Shown one piece after another: positions 32,608 to 40,204 of a DNA stretch of 41,492 nt. The DNA lies in assembly GCA_024281095.1 (NCBI GenBank), contig JAMXLJ010000148.1, positions 1 to 41,492 of the forward strand, in the 5' to 3' direction. The stretch's first letter is position 1. Each line of letters opens with the position of its first letter. The translations under genes were made by a program, and so were the position numbers. Below the pieces are notes generated by a model. It made no database searches, had not been told where the DNA came from, and saw only the letters and a list, made by a program, of their open reading frames with translations. The stretch comes from Acidimicrobiia bacterium. Its GTDB lineage: Bacteria; Actinomycetota; Acidimicrobiia; IMCC26256; JAMXLJ01.

Positions 32608-34046
32608 GGTTCCGTACCCGCGCAGCGGTCGTGCTCGTCACGACGCTGGTCGTCACCGCGAACGCCGCAATCGCCTGGGCCTACTTCAGCTCGATGGGAA
32701 CCGGCAGTACGAACGCCTCGGTCGGCACGCTGAGCGCTCCGACCGCCCCGGGCGTGAATGCATCCCCGACCGCGGCCCCGGTGCACGTCACCTGGACCGG
32801 CGTCGGTCCCCCTCGCGGCTCGACCGCGGTTGGCTACTGGGTACGCCGCTCCAACGGCGCGACGGCGACCGACGTATGCGGCAGTTCGAAGACGAGTCCG
32901 ATCTCAGCCGGCACCGGGGCGAAGAGCTGTGACGACACGAGCGTCGCGGTTGGTGGGCCCTACACCTACACCGTCACGTCGGTCTGGCGTTCGTGGACCG
33001 CCCAGAGCGGCTCCAGCAGCGCGGTGACGGTCACCACTCTCGATCACTTCAATGTCAGCGCGAGCACGTCGGCGCCGACTGCGGGCACCGCGTTCAATGT
33101 GACGGTTACGGCGAAGGACGCATCCAACGCCACCATCGCGGGCTACACCGGCACCGTCCACTTCACGAGTAGCGACGCGCAGGCCACGCTGCCATCCGAC
33201 TACACGTTCGTGTCCGGTGACAACGGCGTCCACGCCTTCAACAGCGCCGTCACGCTCAAGACCGCGGGCGGTCAGAGCGTGAACGTCAAGGACACGTCAC
33301 AGACGACGAAGACCGGAACAACGAGTGTCACCGTCTCCGCCGCGGGCCTCGACCACTTCGCGGTCGCGAACCCCGGGACTCAGGTCGCCGGCACCGCCTT
33401 CAACCTCAGCATCACCGCGCAGGACCTGTACAACAACACCGTCACGGGTTACACGGGCTCGAAATCGCTCACGTTCAGCGGCCCGGGCAGCGCCCCGAAC
33501 GGCACCGCACCGAGCTACCCGTCGTCGGTCTCGTTCGGTGTTGGCACGGCGAGCCCGAGCGTTACGTTGTCGAAGGCGCAGGCCACGACACTGACGGTCA
33601 GCGACGGGACGCACACGGGAACAAGTGCCTCCTTCACGGTCAATACCGGTACGGCCACAAAGCTCGCGTGGACGCACGTGACCGCGGGCGGGACGCTTTC
33701 GAGCCCGTGCCTGTTCACATGTACCGACACCGCGCTCGGCAACAACAACACGTTCACTGCCAACGTCAGCGTCACGGATACGTGGGGCAACACCGTGAGC
33801 AATCTGGGTAGCGGCCACACCGTCACCGTCTCGACACCGAGCAGCGGCGCGGGCAGCGGCGGCGTGTTCACGCCCGGGAACACGACGTCCGTAACGTTGA
33901 CGATCGCGAGCAGCGGCACGGCGGACTCCACCGCCCAGTTCACGTTCAAGACCCAGAACGGCAATTGGACGTCCGACACGCTGGCCGCGCAGACGCTGGC
34001 CGGCACGGTGTACGCCAGCGCCTCCGCAACGGTGACGAAGAACTAG
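32604..34046 (+). CDS. Large secreted protein with TasA-like N-terminus and Ig/invasin-like repeats
   Basis: A 480-residue exported protein. The N-terminus is RTRAAVVLVTTLVVTANAAIAWAYFSSMG then GSTNASVG, the same TasA-like pattern as the gene at 31048. A fibronectin-like domain follows (VHVTWTGVGPP..., YTYTVTSVWRSWTAQSGSS, about 60-145). Three bacterial Ig or invasin-like repeats come next: LDHFNVSASTSAPTAGTAFNVTVTAKD, LDHFAVANPGTQVAGTAFNLSITAQD and TKLAWTHVTAGG...NNTFTANVSVTDTWGN. The first two share a clear 100-residue period. There is no LPXTG, so wall attachment is unexplained. It starts in the ATGA overlap with the previous gene, so the two are translationally coupled. Likely an adhesin-like partner of the small subunit. 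Confidence 0.75.
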   Translation: MRFRTRAAVVLVTTLVVTANAAIAWAYFSSMGTGSTNASVGTLSAPTAPGVNASPTAAPVHVTWTGVGPPRGSTAVGYWVRRSNGATATDVCGSSKTSPISAGTGAKSCDDTSVAVGGPYTYTVTSVWRSWTAQSGSSSAVTVTTLDHFNVSASTSAPTAGTAFNVTVTAKDASNATIAGYTGTVHFTSSDAQATLPSDYTFVSGDNGVHAFNSAVTLKTAGGQSVNVKDTSQTTKTGTTSVTVSAAGLDHFAVANPGTQVAGTAFNLSITAQDLYNNTVTGYTGSKSLTFSGPGSAPNGTAPSYPSSVSFGVGTASPSVTLSKAQATTLTVSDGTHTGTSASFTVNTGTATKLAWTHVTAGGTLSSPCLFTCTDTALGNNNTFTANVSVTDTWGNTVSNLGSGHTVTVSTPSSGAGSGGVFTPGNTTSVTLTIASSGTADSTAQFTFKTQNGNWTSDTLAAQTLAGTVYASASATVTKN

Positions 34047-34103
34047 CAACCGGTGTTTCGTGCCGGCCAAGGCCCGGCCGCGCCACCGGCCACTCGTCTG
34101 ACG

Positions 34104-34109
34104 TACCAT
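34104..34109 (+). promoter_or_regulatory. Possible -10 box (TACCAT) of the nitronate monooxygenase-like gene
   Basis: TACCAT fits TANNNT and is followed by a leader of about 97 bases to GTG 34207. The preceding 34050-34095 stretch is GC-rich with self-complementary parts (CCGGTG / CACCGG) that may end the previous transcript. Confidence 0.3.
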
Positions 34110-34206
34110 CAGGTCCCCCTTCAGGCGGTCGGGCACGGGCCGCCCGGGCACGCCTGATCCGAAGCGACCGGCGATCGTGGGCCGGTCACGAGCAGGAGCG
34201 CAGCGA

Positions 34207-35325
34207 GTGCACACAGAGCTCTGCGACCGACTCGGCATCGAGTTCCCGATCTTCGCCTTCACGCATTGCCGCGACGTCGTCGCCGCGGTCAGCCGGGCCG
34301 GGGGGTTCGGCGTGCTCGGTGCCGTGGGATTCGACCCGGAGCAGCTCGAGATCGAGCTCGCGTGGATCGACGAGCACGTGGGCGACCATCCCTACGGCGT
34401 CGACGTCGTGATCCCGGGCAAGTACGAAGGCATGGGCGAGAGCGACCCGGGCAAGCTCGCGCAGCAACTGCGCGACATGGTCCCCGCCGGCCATCTCGAG
34501 TTCGCACGCAAGCTCCTCGCGGATCACGGCGTGCCCGAGCTGCCCGCGGGCGAGAGCGGGGCGCTCCGCCTGCTCGGTTGGACCGCGGCCACTGCCGCAC
34601 CGCAGGTCGACGTCGCGTTGAACCACGAGAAGATGCGGCTCATCGCCAACGCGCTCGGAACGCCGCCGGCCGACATCGTCGACGAGATCAAGAGCAGCGG
34701 CCGGTTCATCGCCGCGCTGTGCGGCTCACCTGATCAGGCCCGCCGTCACTGCGACGCCGGGATCGACATCGTGATCGCGCAAGGCGGTGAGGGCGGCGGC
34801 CACACCGGCGAGGTCGGTTCCGTCGTGCTCTGGCCGCAGGTGGTGCAGGCCGTCGCGCCGACGCCGGTGCTTGCCGCGGGCGGCATCGGCAACGGCGCGC
34901 AGATCGCGGCGGCCCTCGCGATGGGCGCCCAGGGCGTCTGGACAGGGTCGCTGTGGCTCACCGTCGAGGAATCCGCACTGCCGCCCGCGCAGAAGCAGCA
35001 ACTGCTCGACGCGTCGAGTCGCGACACGGTGCGCTCGCGTTCGTTCACCGGGAAACCGGCCCGCATGCTGCGCAACGATTGGACCGACGCGTGGGAACGC
35101 CCCGACACGCCCGACCCGTTGCCCATGCCGCTGCAGTACATGGTGTCGGGCGAGTGCGTCAGCCGCGGCAGCGCGTATCCGGAGAAGGCGCTCGACGTGA
35201 TGTTCAACCCGGTCGGACAGGTCGTCGGCCAGATGAACCAGGTGCGCAAAGCGCGCGACGTCGTGCTCGGCCTCGTCGAGGAGTACGTCGAGGCAGTCGA
35301 GCGCCTCAACGCGGTCAACGCCTGA
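34207..35325 (+). CDS. Nitronate monooxygenase / 2-nitropropane dioxygenase family FMN enzyme
   Basis: A 372-residue TIM-barrel flavoenzyme. Family landmarks are the start ELCDRLGIEFPIFAFTHCRDVVAAVSRAGGFGVLG, the phosphate-binding segment DIVIAQGGEGGGHTGEVG, and VLAAGGIGNGAQIAAALAMGAQGVWTGS near residues 220-250, which bind FMN. The C-terminal region (RSRSFTGKPARMLRNDWTDAW) is also typical. It may oxidise propionate-3-nitronate or another nitronate, or act as an FMN-dependent reductase; the family is diverse. GTG 34207 is chosen because AGGAG lies about 10 bases upstream and the conserved N-terminus follows. An inverted-repeat element separates it from the next gene, so it may be a single-gene unit. 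Confidence 0.88.
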   Translation: MHTELCDRLGIEFPIFAFTHCRDVVAAVSRAGGFGVLGAVGFDPEQLEIELAWIDEHVGDHPYGVDVVIPGKYEGMGESDPGKLAQQLRDMVPAGHLEFARKLLADHGVPELPAGESGALRLLGWTAATAAPQVDVALNHEKMRLIANALGTPPADIVDEIKSSGRFIAALCGSPDQARRHCDAGIDIVIAQGGEGGGHTGEVGSVVLWPQVVQAVAPTPVLAAGGIGNGAQIAAALAMGAQGVWTGSLWLTVEESALPPAQKQQLLDASSRDTVRSRSFTGKPARMLRNDWTDAWERPDTPDPLPMPLQYMVSGECVSRGSAYPEKALDVMFNPVGQVVGQMNQVRKARDVVLGLVEEYVEAVERLNAVNA

Positions 35326-35340
35326 CCTCACCCGGCACCG

Positions 35341-35385
35341 GTCGGGACGATTCTCACGTCAGGAGAGCGACGAAATCGTCCCGAC
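35341..35385. repeat. Inverted repeat element, copy 3 (12-bp perfect arms)
   Basis: GTCGGGACGATT (35341-35352) and AATCGTCCCGAC (35374-35385) are perfect 12-bp complements with a 21-base spacer, the best copy in the window. The right arm continues as TGAG, as in copy 1. It lies 16 bases after a stop codon and 22 bases before the next GTG. Confidence 0.7.
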
Positions 35386-35406
35386 TGAGCGAGCGAAGGA
35401 GCGTCG

Positions 35407-35811
35407 GTGACAACCGAGTTCGACGCCGCAAAGGTGCACGCGACCGTCGCGGGCGCTCCGGCGCGCCTCGTCGTCAGCTTCGACATCGACGGCACGATGT
35501 GGTTCGGTGATCCCGCGGGCCCGGTGCGCCGCGACCTTCCGCGCCGCGTCGTCGAGCTCGGCCACGTCATCGGATGCGCGTCCGATCGCACGCGCCGCGA
35601 GCAGCTGACGCTCTGGAGCCGGCACGGCCTCGAGGTCGCGTTCGTGGGTGGCAAGCACCATCTCGGCGACGTGCGCGAGCGCTTCGCCGCCGACCGCTAC
35701 GTCCACATCGGCGACACCGACGTCGACGAGCACTTCGCGCTCGCGGCGGGGTTCGAGTTCGTCCGCGTCGACGGCCTCCCTGCGCCTGGTACACCGGGCT
35801 GGATCGTCTGA
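35407..35811 (+). CDS. Minimal HAD-superfamily phosphatase-like protein
   Basis: A 134-residue protein with all four HAD motifs in compressed form: motif I SFDIDGTMW (D26, D28), motif II ASDRTRREQ, a motif-III Lys in GGKHHLGD, and motif IV HIGDTDVDEHFA. There is no cap domain, so it belongs to the small C0-type HAD proteins, which often act on macromolecules or on polynucleotide ends, though some are sugar-phosphate phosphatases. GTG 35407 is preceded by GAAGGAGCG, a good ribosome-binding site. The stop is one base before the next gene's GTG, so the two are coupled. Its substrate is unknown. Confidence 0.75.
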   Translation: MTTEFDAAKVHATVAGAPARLVVSFDIDGTMWFGDPAGPVRRDLPRRVVELGHVIGCASDRTRREQLTLWSRHGLEVAFVGGKHHLGDVRERFAADRYVHIGDTDVDEHFALAAGFEFVRVDGLPAPGTPGWIV

Positions 35812-35812
35812 C

Positions 35813-36442
35813 GTGAGGGAGCAGGCCCGTACCGCGCTCGTCGCGGGCGTCACGACTCCTGTCGGCGGCGCGATCGCGGACCGCCTCGCCGCCGACGGAT
35901 TCGACCTCGACACCGAGGACGGTCGGCTCGACGTGGCCGTCTACGCGGTCGTCCCGCACGACTCGCTGACGTCACGCCCGCTGGTGCAGATCGACGAGGA
36001 CACGTTCGCCGAATGGTGTGAAGCGCCGATACGCGCGTTCCTGCAATGGCTCCAGGCGGTGCACGCACGCGTGGCCGATCGGCATGCCACCGTCGTGCTC
36101 GTCGCGCCCACTGCATCGCAAGAGGGCGCGGCGGGGCTCGTGCCGTACACGACCGCGGTGGAGGCGCAACGGCTCCTCGCCAAGTCCGCAGCCCGTCAGT
36201 GGGGCGCCGACGGGCCCACGGTGCTCATCGTGGCTCCACGTCTCGGCGTCGTCGCGGCCGATGGCGCGACGTCGGTCGACGGTACCGACGCCGACCGCAC
36301 CCCGCCCGTGCTCGACGCCGGATCGTTCAGCGCCGAGGCGGTGGCCGGCGTCGTCTCGTTGCTCGTCTCGGCACCGCCCGCGTCGCGTCCGCTGTCGGGA
36401 GCGACCATCGCGGTCGACGGCGGCGCGCTCATGGCCCCATGA
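35813..36442 (+). CDS. Degenerate short-chain dehydrogenase/reductase-like protein
   Basis: A 209-residue protein with the SDR fold but broken signatures. The cofactor loop is GVTTPVGGAIADRL instead of TGxxxGxG, the middle region is shortened, and the catalytic Tyr-x-x-x-Lys is replaced by YTTAVEAQ with no Lys. The end VAGVVSLLVSAPPASRPLSGATIAVDGGALM is a clear SDR C-terminus. It is likely a non-catalytic partner, perhaps forming a hetero-oligomer with the canonical SDR encoded next, whose ATG overlaps its stop. Paired active and inactive SDR subunits are known in fatty-acid and polyketide-like systems; that analogy is inference. Confidence 0.7.
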   Translation: MREQARTALVAGVTTPVGGAIADRLAADGFDLDTEDGRLDVAVYAVVPHDSLTSRPLVQIDEDTFAEWCEAPIRAFLQWLQAVHARVADRHATVVLVAPTASQEGAAGLVPYTTAVEAQRLLAKSAARQWGADGPTVLIVAPRLGVVAADGATSVDGTDADRTPPVLDAGSFSAEAVAGVVSLLVSAPPASRPLSGATIAVDGGALMAP

Positions 36443-37206
36443 CGGCGGTCCTCGACGGGCGCGTCGTGGTCGTGACGGGCGCGAACCGTGGCGTCGGCCG
36501 CGGCCTGGCGCTCGCGTTCGGCGCCGCCGGTGCCCGTGTCGTCGCGACCGCCCGCGACGAGGAAGCGGGTCGCGCGGTCGTCGAAGAGATCCGCCGCCGC
36601 GGTGCCGAGGCGACGTTCGCCCGCTGCGACGTCACGGTGCGGGCCGACGTCGACGCCGCGATCGACGCGGCGGTGTCGTCATACGGTGCGCTCGACGCGA
36701 TGGTGCACAACGCGGTGAGCGTCCGATCCAGCGAGCCGCACGATCTTTCCCGATCTCCGATCGCATTGTGGGACGAGCACGTCGCGGTGTCGATACGTGG
36801 CGCGTACCGTTGCGCGGTCGCGGCCTTCGCCTCGCTCCGCGACCGCGGGGGCGCCTTGCTCGTGCTCACGTCACCCGCGGGGATCAACGGCTCGGCGACG
36901 TTGCCGTTCTACGCCGGCGTCAAAGGTGCCCAACGCGCGTTCGTGAAGAGCCTGGCCCGCGAGTGGGGGCCGCAGGGCGTGCGGGTCAACGGCCTGGCGC
37001 CGCTCGCGGCAACACCTGCGTTGGAACGCGCCTTCGCCGCCGACCCGGCGATGGAGGACCGCCTCGGCTCGATCGTGCCGTTGCGACGCTACGGCGATCC
37101 CGAGCACGACATCGGGCCCGCGGCCGTGTTCCTGTGCAGTGACGACGCCCGTTACATCACCGGGCAGACACTGGTCGTCAGCGGGGGTCGCCTCACGAGC
37201 CTGTGA
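36439..37206 (+). CDS. Canonical short-chain dehydrogenase/reductase
   Basis: A 255-residue Rossmann-fold oxidoreductase. The nucleotide loop is TGANRGVG (13-20), Asn in HNAVS (about 91), the catalytic Ser is S145 in LTSPAG, and the Tyr-Lys pair is Y158/K162 in FYAGVKGAQRAFVKSLA. The C-terminus PAAVFLCSDDARYITGQTLVVSGG is typical. ARDEE after the second strand suggests NADP(H), with Arg near the cofactor ribose. The ATG overlaps the stop of the degenerate SDR upstream, so the two are translated together. The gene's 3' end overlaps the convergent membrane glycosyltransferase gene by 14 bases. Substrate unknown; a 3-oxoacyl or alcohol substrate is possible. Confidence 0.9.
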   Translation: MTAVLDGRVVVVTGANRGVGRGLALAFGAAGARVVATARDEEAGRAVVEEIRRRGAEATFARCDVTVRADVDAAIDAAVSSYGALDAMVHNAVSVRSSEPHDLSRSPIALWDEHVAVSIRGAYRCAVAAFASLRDRGGALLVLTSPAGINGSATLPFYAGVKGAQRAFVKSLAREWGPQGVRVNGLAPLAATPALERAFAADPAMEDRLGSIVPLRRYGDPEHDIGPAAVFLCSDDARYITGQTLVVSGGRLTSL

Positions 37207-38920
37207 CCGCGTGAACCGGCTCGACGTCGACGGGATCGGCAGGACCTGACCGACGCCTCCGGCGCAACTGCGCGGCGAACGTCGTGACCCCGACGGCGGC
37301 GAGCACGATGATCGCGGGCTCGGCCGCGATGCGGAATCGTTGGTTCCCGTATGTGACGGCACTCGTGAAGGTCACCATCGCGATGACCGACAGGAACGGC
37401 CAGATCGGCTTCCGTTCGCGCCGGCGCGCGATGGCGCCGTACACAGCGAACGGCAGCATGGCCAGGTAGACATACCAACCCACGTACTGCCACTCCTCCG
37501 TGCGTGTCTCCGTGGCCGCCTCGATCTTCATCTGCCGGAAGGGCGCGTAGAACCCCCACGTCCTCAGCACGCGCGCCGTCACGACGGCCGGGAACCGCGA
37601 CGTGTGCGAGCGCGCGTACCGCACTGCGGCCGCCCGCGACCGGTTGTTCTGGTAGGTCTCGTCGTACTTCGGCCCCGCACGGTTGAAGACCCGGTTGGCG
37701 ACCTGCGCCGACCAGTCGGGCGTGTACCCGCGTTGCAGGCACTCCACGCGCCAGAACCCCTTGGAGAGGCCGGAGTAGGTCTCGTCGCAGTTCGCCCCCG
37801 CGATGACCGTCGCCGAGTTGTTCGACACCCAGATGAAGTGGTGCATCACGACGAGATTCCGAATCGTCCACGGCAGCAGCAGCACCACCACGACGAGGCA
37901 GGCGGTGCCGAGCGCCATCAGACGCCGCTTGAGGATCTCGGCCTTGATGCTCAACGCCAGCGGCACGAGCAGGAACGGGATCAGCAGAAGTCCCTCACCC
38001 CGCGTCAGGGTCGCGAGGCCGACCAGCACGCCCAGCACGATCCAGGTCCGGGTCGACGCCCGTTCTCGCGCCTTGAACGCCACGAAGAGCGTCGCCGCCA
38101 CGAACGCCGCGTAGAGCGAGTCGGCCATGATCGCGCCGTCGGCGTTGATGAACACGGGATACGCAGAGGCGATGAGTCCCGCGGTCAGCCCGACGCGCTC
38201 GCCACCGATCCGGCGCCCGAGCAACGCCGTCATCACCACGAGCGATACGCCGAGCAGGCCCGAGAACACGATGTGCCACAGCCGGGCGTGGATGCCGACG
38301 GCAGAGACAGCCGCGATGTACGTCGTGAACGCGGGTGGGAAGAGCGCGCTCGGGAACGAGCCCCCGATCGTGTGCCAGCCTCTGTTGTAGTAGTCGGCGT
38401 CGAATCCCAGGATGCGGTATTGCGCGCTGTAGAAAGAGAACGAGACGCGCATTCCCGCCGCGAAAACAGCGATCAGCGCAAGCGACGCCGCGAAGCCGAG
38501 CTTCCATTGCGACGTCACCGGGTCGCGTCGTAACCCCAGGAACAGCACCACGGTGACCGCGCCGAGAAACACGAGAACACCCGCGGCGATGGTTCTCGGC
38601 CGCATGGCCTCCCGGCAGGGCACGTACCGTTTGGCCGCCTCCACCACCCGGTCGACGCGTGCGAGCTGTGCCCGCTGCTCCGCCGGGCTCGCAGCCCCTC
38701 GAGGGGGCGGCAGGCTCGCGACCTTCCTCAGCGTCACCCGGGCGTCGGCTCGCGTCCACATCCCTACCGGCGTCCCGCACGCCTTGTCGTGAACGGTCGG
38801 GTCGTGGACGTTCGCGTCGAACGGGACGACGAAGAAGAGCAGCGCTCCGAGGAGGCACAGCAGGATCCCGGCGCCTACGCCGGCGTACCGGAGGCGAGGC
38901 CTCTGCGAGGAAGCGTCCAC
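37193..38920 (-). CDS. GT39/ArnT-like membrane glycosyltransferase
   Basis: A 575-residue membrane protein with about 11 helices. The first helix (YAGVGAGILLCLLGALLFFVVPF) is followed by a periplasmic loop of about 75 residues with Cys (KACGTPVGMW; YVPCREAM). Next comes a helix, then FDADYYNRGWHTIGGSFPSALFPPAF, a GT-C-type acidic loop, and NADGAIMADSLYAAF. The helix block GLATLTRGEGLLLIPFLLVPLAL is also characteristic of polyprenol-dependent transferases. The outer domain contains SNNSATVIAGANCDETYSG. GTG 38920 is chosen since a longer frame would run into the divergent VOC gene; GTG 38962 is another option. The acceptor and sugar are unknown. Its end overlaps the convergent SDR gene. Confidence 0.8.
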   Translation of the reverse strand: MDASSQRPRLRYAGVGAGILLCLLGALLFFVVPFDANVHDPTVHDKACGTPVGMWTRADARVTLRKVASLPPPRGAASPAEQRAQLARVDRVVEAAKRYVPCREAMRPRTIAAGVLVFLGAVTVVLFLGLRRDPVTSQWKLGFAASLALIAVFAAGMRVSFSFYSAQYRILGFDADYYNRGWHTIGGSFPSALFPPAFTTYIAAVSAVGIHARLWHIVFSGLLGVSLVVMTALLGRRIGGERVGLTAGLIASAYPVFINADGAIMADSLYAAFVAATLFVAFKARERASTRTWIVLGVLVGLATLTRGEGLLLIPFLLVPLALSIKAEILKRRLMALGTACLVVVVLLLPWTIRNLVVMHHFIWVSNNSATVIAGANCDETYSGLSKGFWRVECLQRGYTPDWSAQVANRVFNRAGPKYDETYQNNRSRAAAVRYARSHTSRFPAVVTARVLRTWGFYAPFRQMKIEAATETRTEEWQYVGWYVYLAMLPFAVYGAIARRRERKPIWPFLSVIAMVTFTSAVTYGNQRFRIAAEPAIIVLAAVGVTTFAAQLRRRRRSGPADPVDVEPVHAVTGS

Positions 38921-38989
38921 TGCCCGGGTGGAATGCTGGCGATCGCGAGGAATGGCGGGCACTGTAGCCCCGGGCAACGGCGTGCCAGG

Positions 38990-39442
38990 ATGCGTCGTGC
39001 CGGTTCCACGTTGCCTCAGCAATCGTGCGATGAAGCGGTGAAGGACGGTCCGCTTCCGGACCGGCTGCAGGTCGGGATCGTTCCGCACGACCTCGCGGCG
39101 TCTCTCGAGTTCTACCGCGACACGCTCGGCCTCGCGTATGCCGGTGCCCGGCCCGCCCTCGAAGGCCGCACGCTGCACGTCTTCGCGCTCGGATCCGCGA
39201 CCGTGAAGCTGCTCGAGGTCGCCGGGTCGCCGCCCGGCCGCGCGCCGAGGGTGCCGTACGCGGACGCGGCGGGGATTCGCTGGCTCACCCTGGACGTGGT
39301 CGATCTCGACGGCATCCTGCAGCGGTGCCGGCGGGCCGGCGCCCGGTTCCAGCTCGAGCCCGTCGATGTCAGGGCCGGGATCCGGGTTGCGATCGTGGAG
39401 GATCCCGACGGCAACGCGATCGAGCTCGTCGAGCGGAAATGA
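38990..39442 (+). CDS. VOC (glyoxalase / bleomycin-resistance) family protein
   Basis: A 150-residue single-domain protein of the vicinal oxygen chelate fold. Landmarks are QVGIVPHDLAASLEFYRDTLGLAY at the start, TLHVFALGSATVKLLEV in the middle and GIRVAIVEDPDGNAIELVE at the C-terminus. Pairing of betaalphabetabetabeta units is visible, and the His and the two Glu positions suit a metal site. ATG 38990 is used; GTG 39038 would give a 134-residue form starting just before the domain. The next oxygenase ATG at 39439 overlaps the stop, but a -10 box inside the gap suggests a separate start. Substrate unknown; lyase, dioxygenase or resistance functions are all possible for the family. Confidence 0.85.
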   Translation: MRRAGSTLPQQSCDEAVKDGPLPDRLQVGIVPHDLAASLEFYRDTLGLAYAGARPALEGRTLHVFALGSATVKLLEVAGSPPGRAPRVPYADAAGIRWLTLDVVDLDGILQRCRRAGARFQLEPVDVRAGIRVAIVEDPDGNAIELVERK

Positions 39443-39468
39443 GCGGAACCGCCGGCGCACCAGGTCGG

Positions 39469-39474
39469 TACCCT
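39469..39474 (+). promoter_or_regulatory. -10 box TACCCT of the AlkB-like gene
   Basis: TACCCT ends 6 bases before ATG 39481, a textbook spacing for leaderless transcription. It favours 39481 as the start over ATG 39439, which overlaps the VOC stop. Confidence 0.5.
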
Positions 39475-39480
39475 GAACCG

Positions 39481-40170
39481 ATGGCCGAGCACCAGCAGCG
39501 CGCCGGCGTGGAGACCGGCCTGGGCGCCGTGGATCTCGACGCGCGATGCGAACGCATCATGCTCGACGACACGTCGTGGGTCGACGTCGTCCGCGGCTTC
39601 GTCGCCGGCGCCGACGTGGTGTACCGGGCCCTCCTCGACACCGTCGACTTCCAGCCGGCCCGCCTCTGGCGTTACGAGCGATGGGTCGAGGAGCCGCGCC
39701 TCCACCACTGGTTCGGCGCCGGTCCGTTCCCGCATCCGGCCCTTGTCGACGCGCAGCGGGTGCTGCAGTCGCGTTACCGCGTCATGTTCGACGGCCTGGC
39801 CCTGGCCTGGTACCGCGACGGCCGCGACAGCGTCGCGTTCCACCGTGACCGCGAGCTGCGATTCTGTGAGGACACCGTCATCGCGATTCTCACCTTCGGC
39901 GGCCCGCGGCCGTTCCTGCTCCGGCCGCGCCTGCGGCGCGACAAGTGGATCGCACCGCAGGGCGGCGCGACGTACGACGTCGCACCGGGCAGCGGCGATC
40001 TGCTCGTGATGGGCGGCCGCTGCCAGCGCGACTGGGAGCACTCGGTGCCGAAGGTCAGCGCGGCGGTGCCGGGCCGCATCTCGGCCCAGTGGCGGTGGAC
40101 GTCGCGGCGCGGGCGCCCCGAAGTCGGCGGCTCCTACCGGGCGCCGCGCCACTTCGACGCGCCCCGCTGA
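39481..40170 (+). CDS. AlkB-like 2OG-Fe(II) dioxygenase
   Basis: A 229-residue protein. The iron and cosubstrate residues are in place: H121 and D123 in VAFHRDRELRF, distal H187 in DWEHSVPK, and R199/R205 in RISAQWRW, the Arg-x5-Arg pattern of AlkB proteins with Ser and Gln at the usual Asn and Thr positions. The substrate-lid region LALAWYRDGRDS precedes the HxD. It should demethylate alkylated bases in DNA or RNA by oxidation. The start at 39481 is supported by the leaderless -10 box. It lies after a VOC gene; the divergence from canonical RxNxTxR is small. DNA repair is the likeliest role, but RNA or other substrates are possible. Confidence 0.85.
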   Translation: MAEHQQRAGVETGLGAVDLDARCERIMLDDTSWVDVVRGFVAGADVVYRALLDTVDFQPARLWRYERWVEEPRLHHWFGAGPFPHPALVDAQRVLQSRYRVMFDGLALAWYRDGRDSVAFHRDRELRFCEDTVIAILTFGGPRPFLLRPRLRRDKWIAPQGGATYDVAPGSGDLLVMGGRCQRDWEHSVPKVSAAVPGRISAQWRWTSRRGRPEVGGSYRAPRHFDAPR

Positions 40171-40204
40171 CGGCACCACGAACCCGCGTCAGTCACGCCG
40201 TTGG

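Noticed and set aside
38921-39460. Longer N-terminus for the minus-strand GT39-like protein
   Set aside because: The extension is hydrophilic and arginine-rich and lies antisense to the clear VOC domain; the first membrane helix follows GTG 38920.
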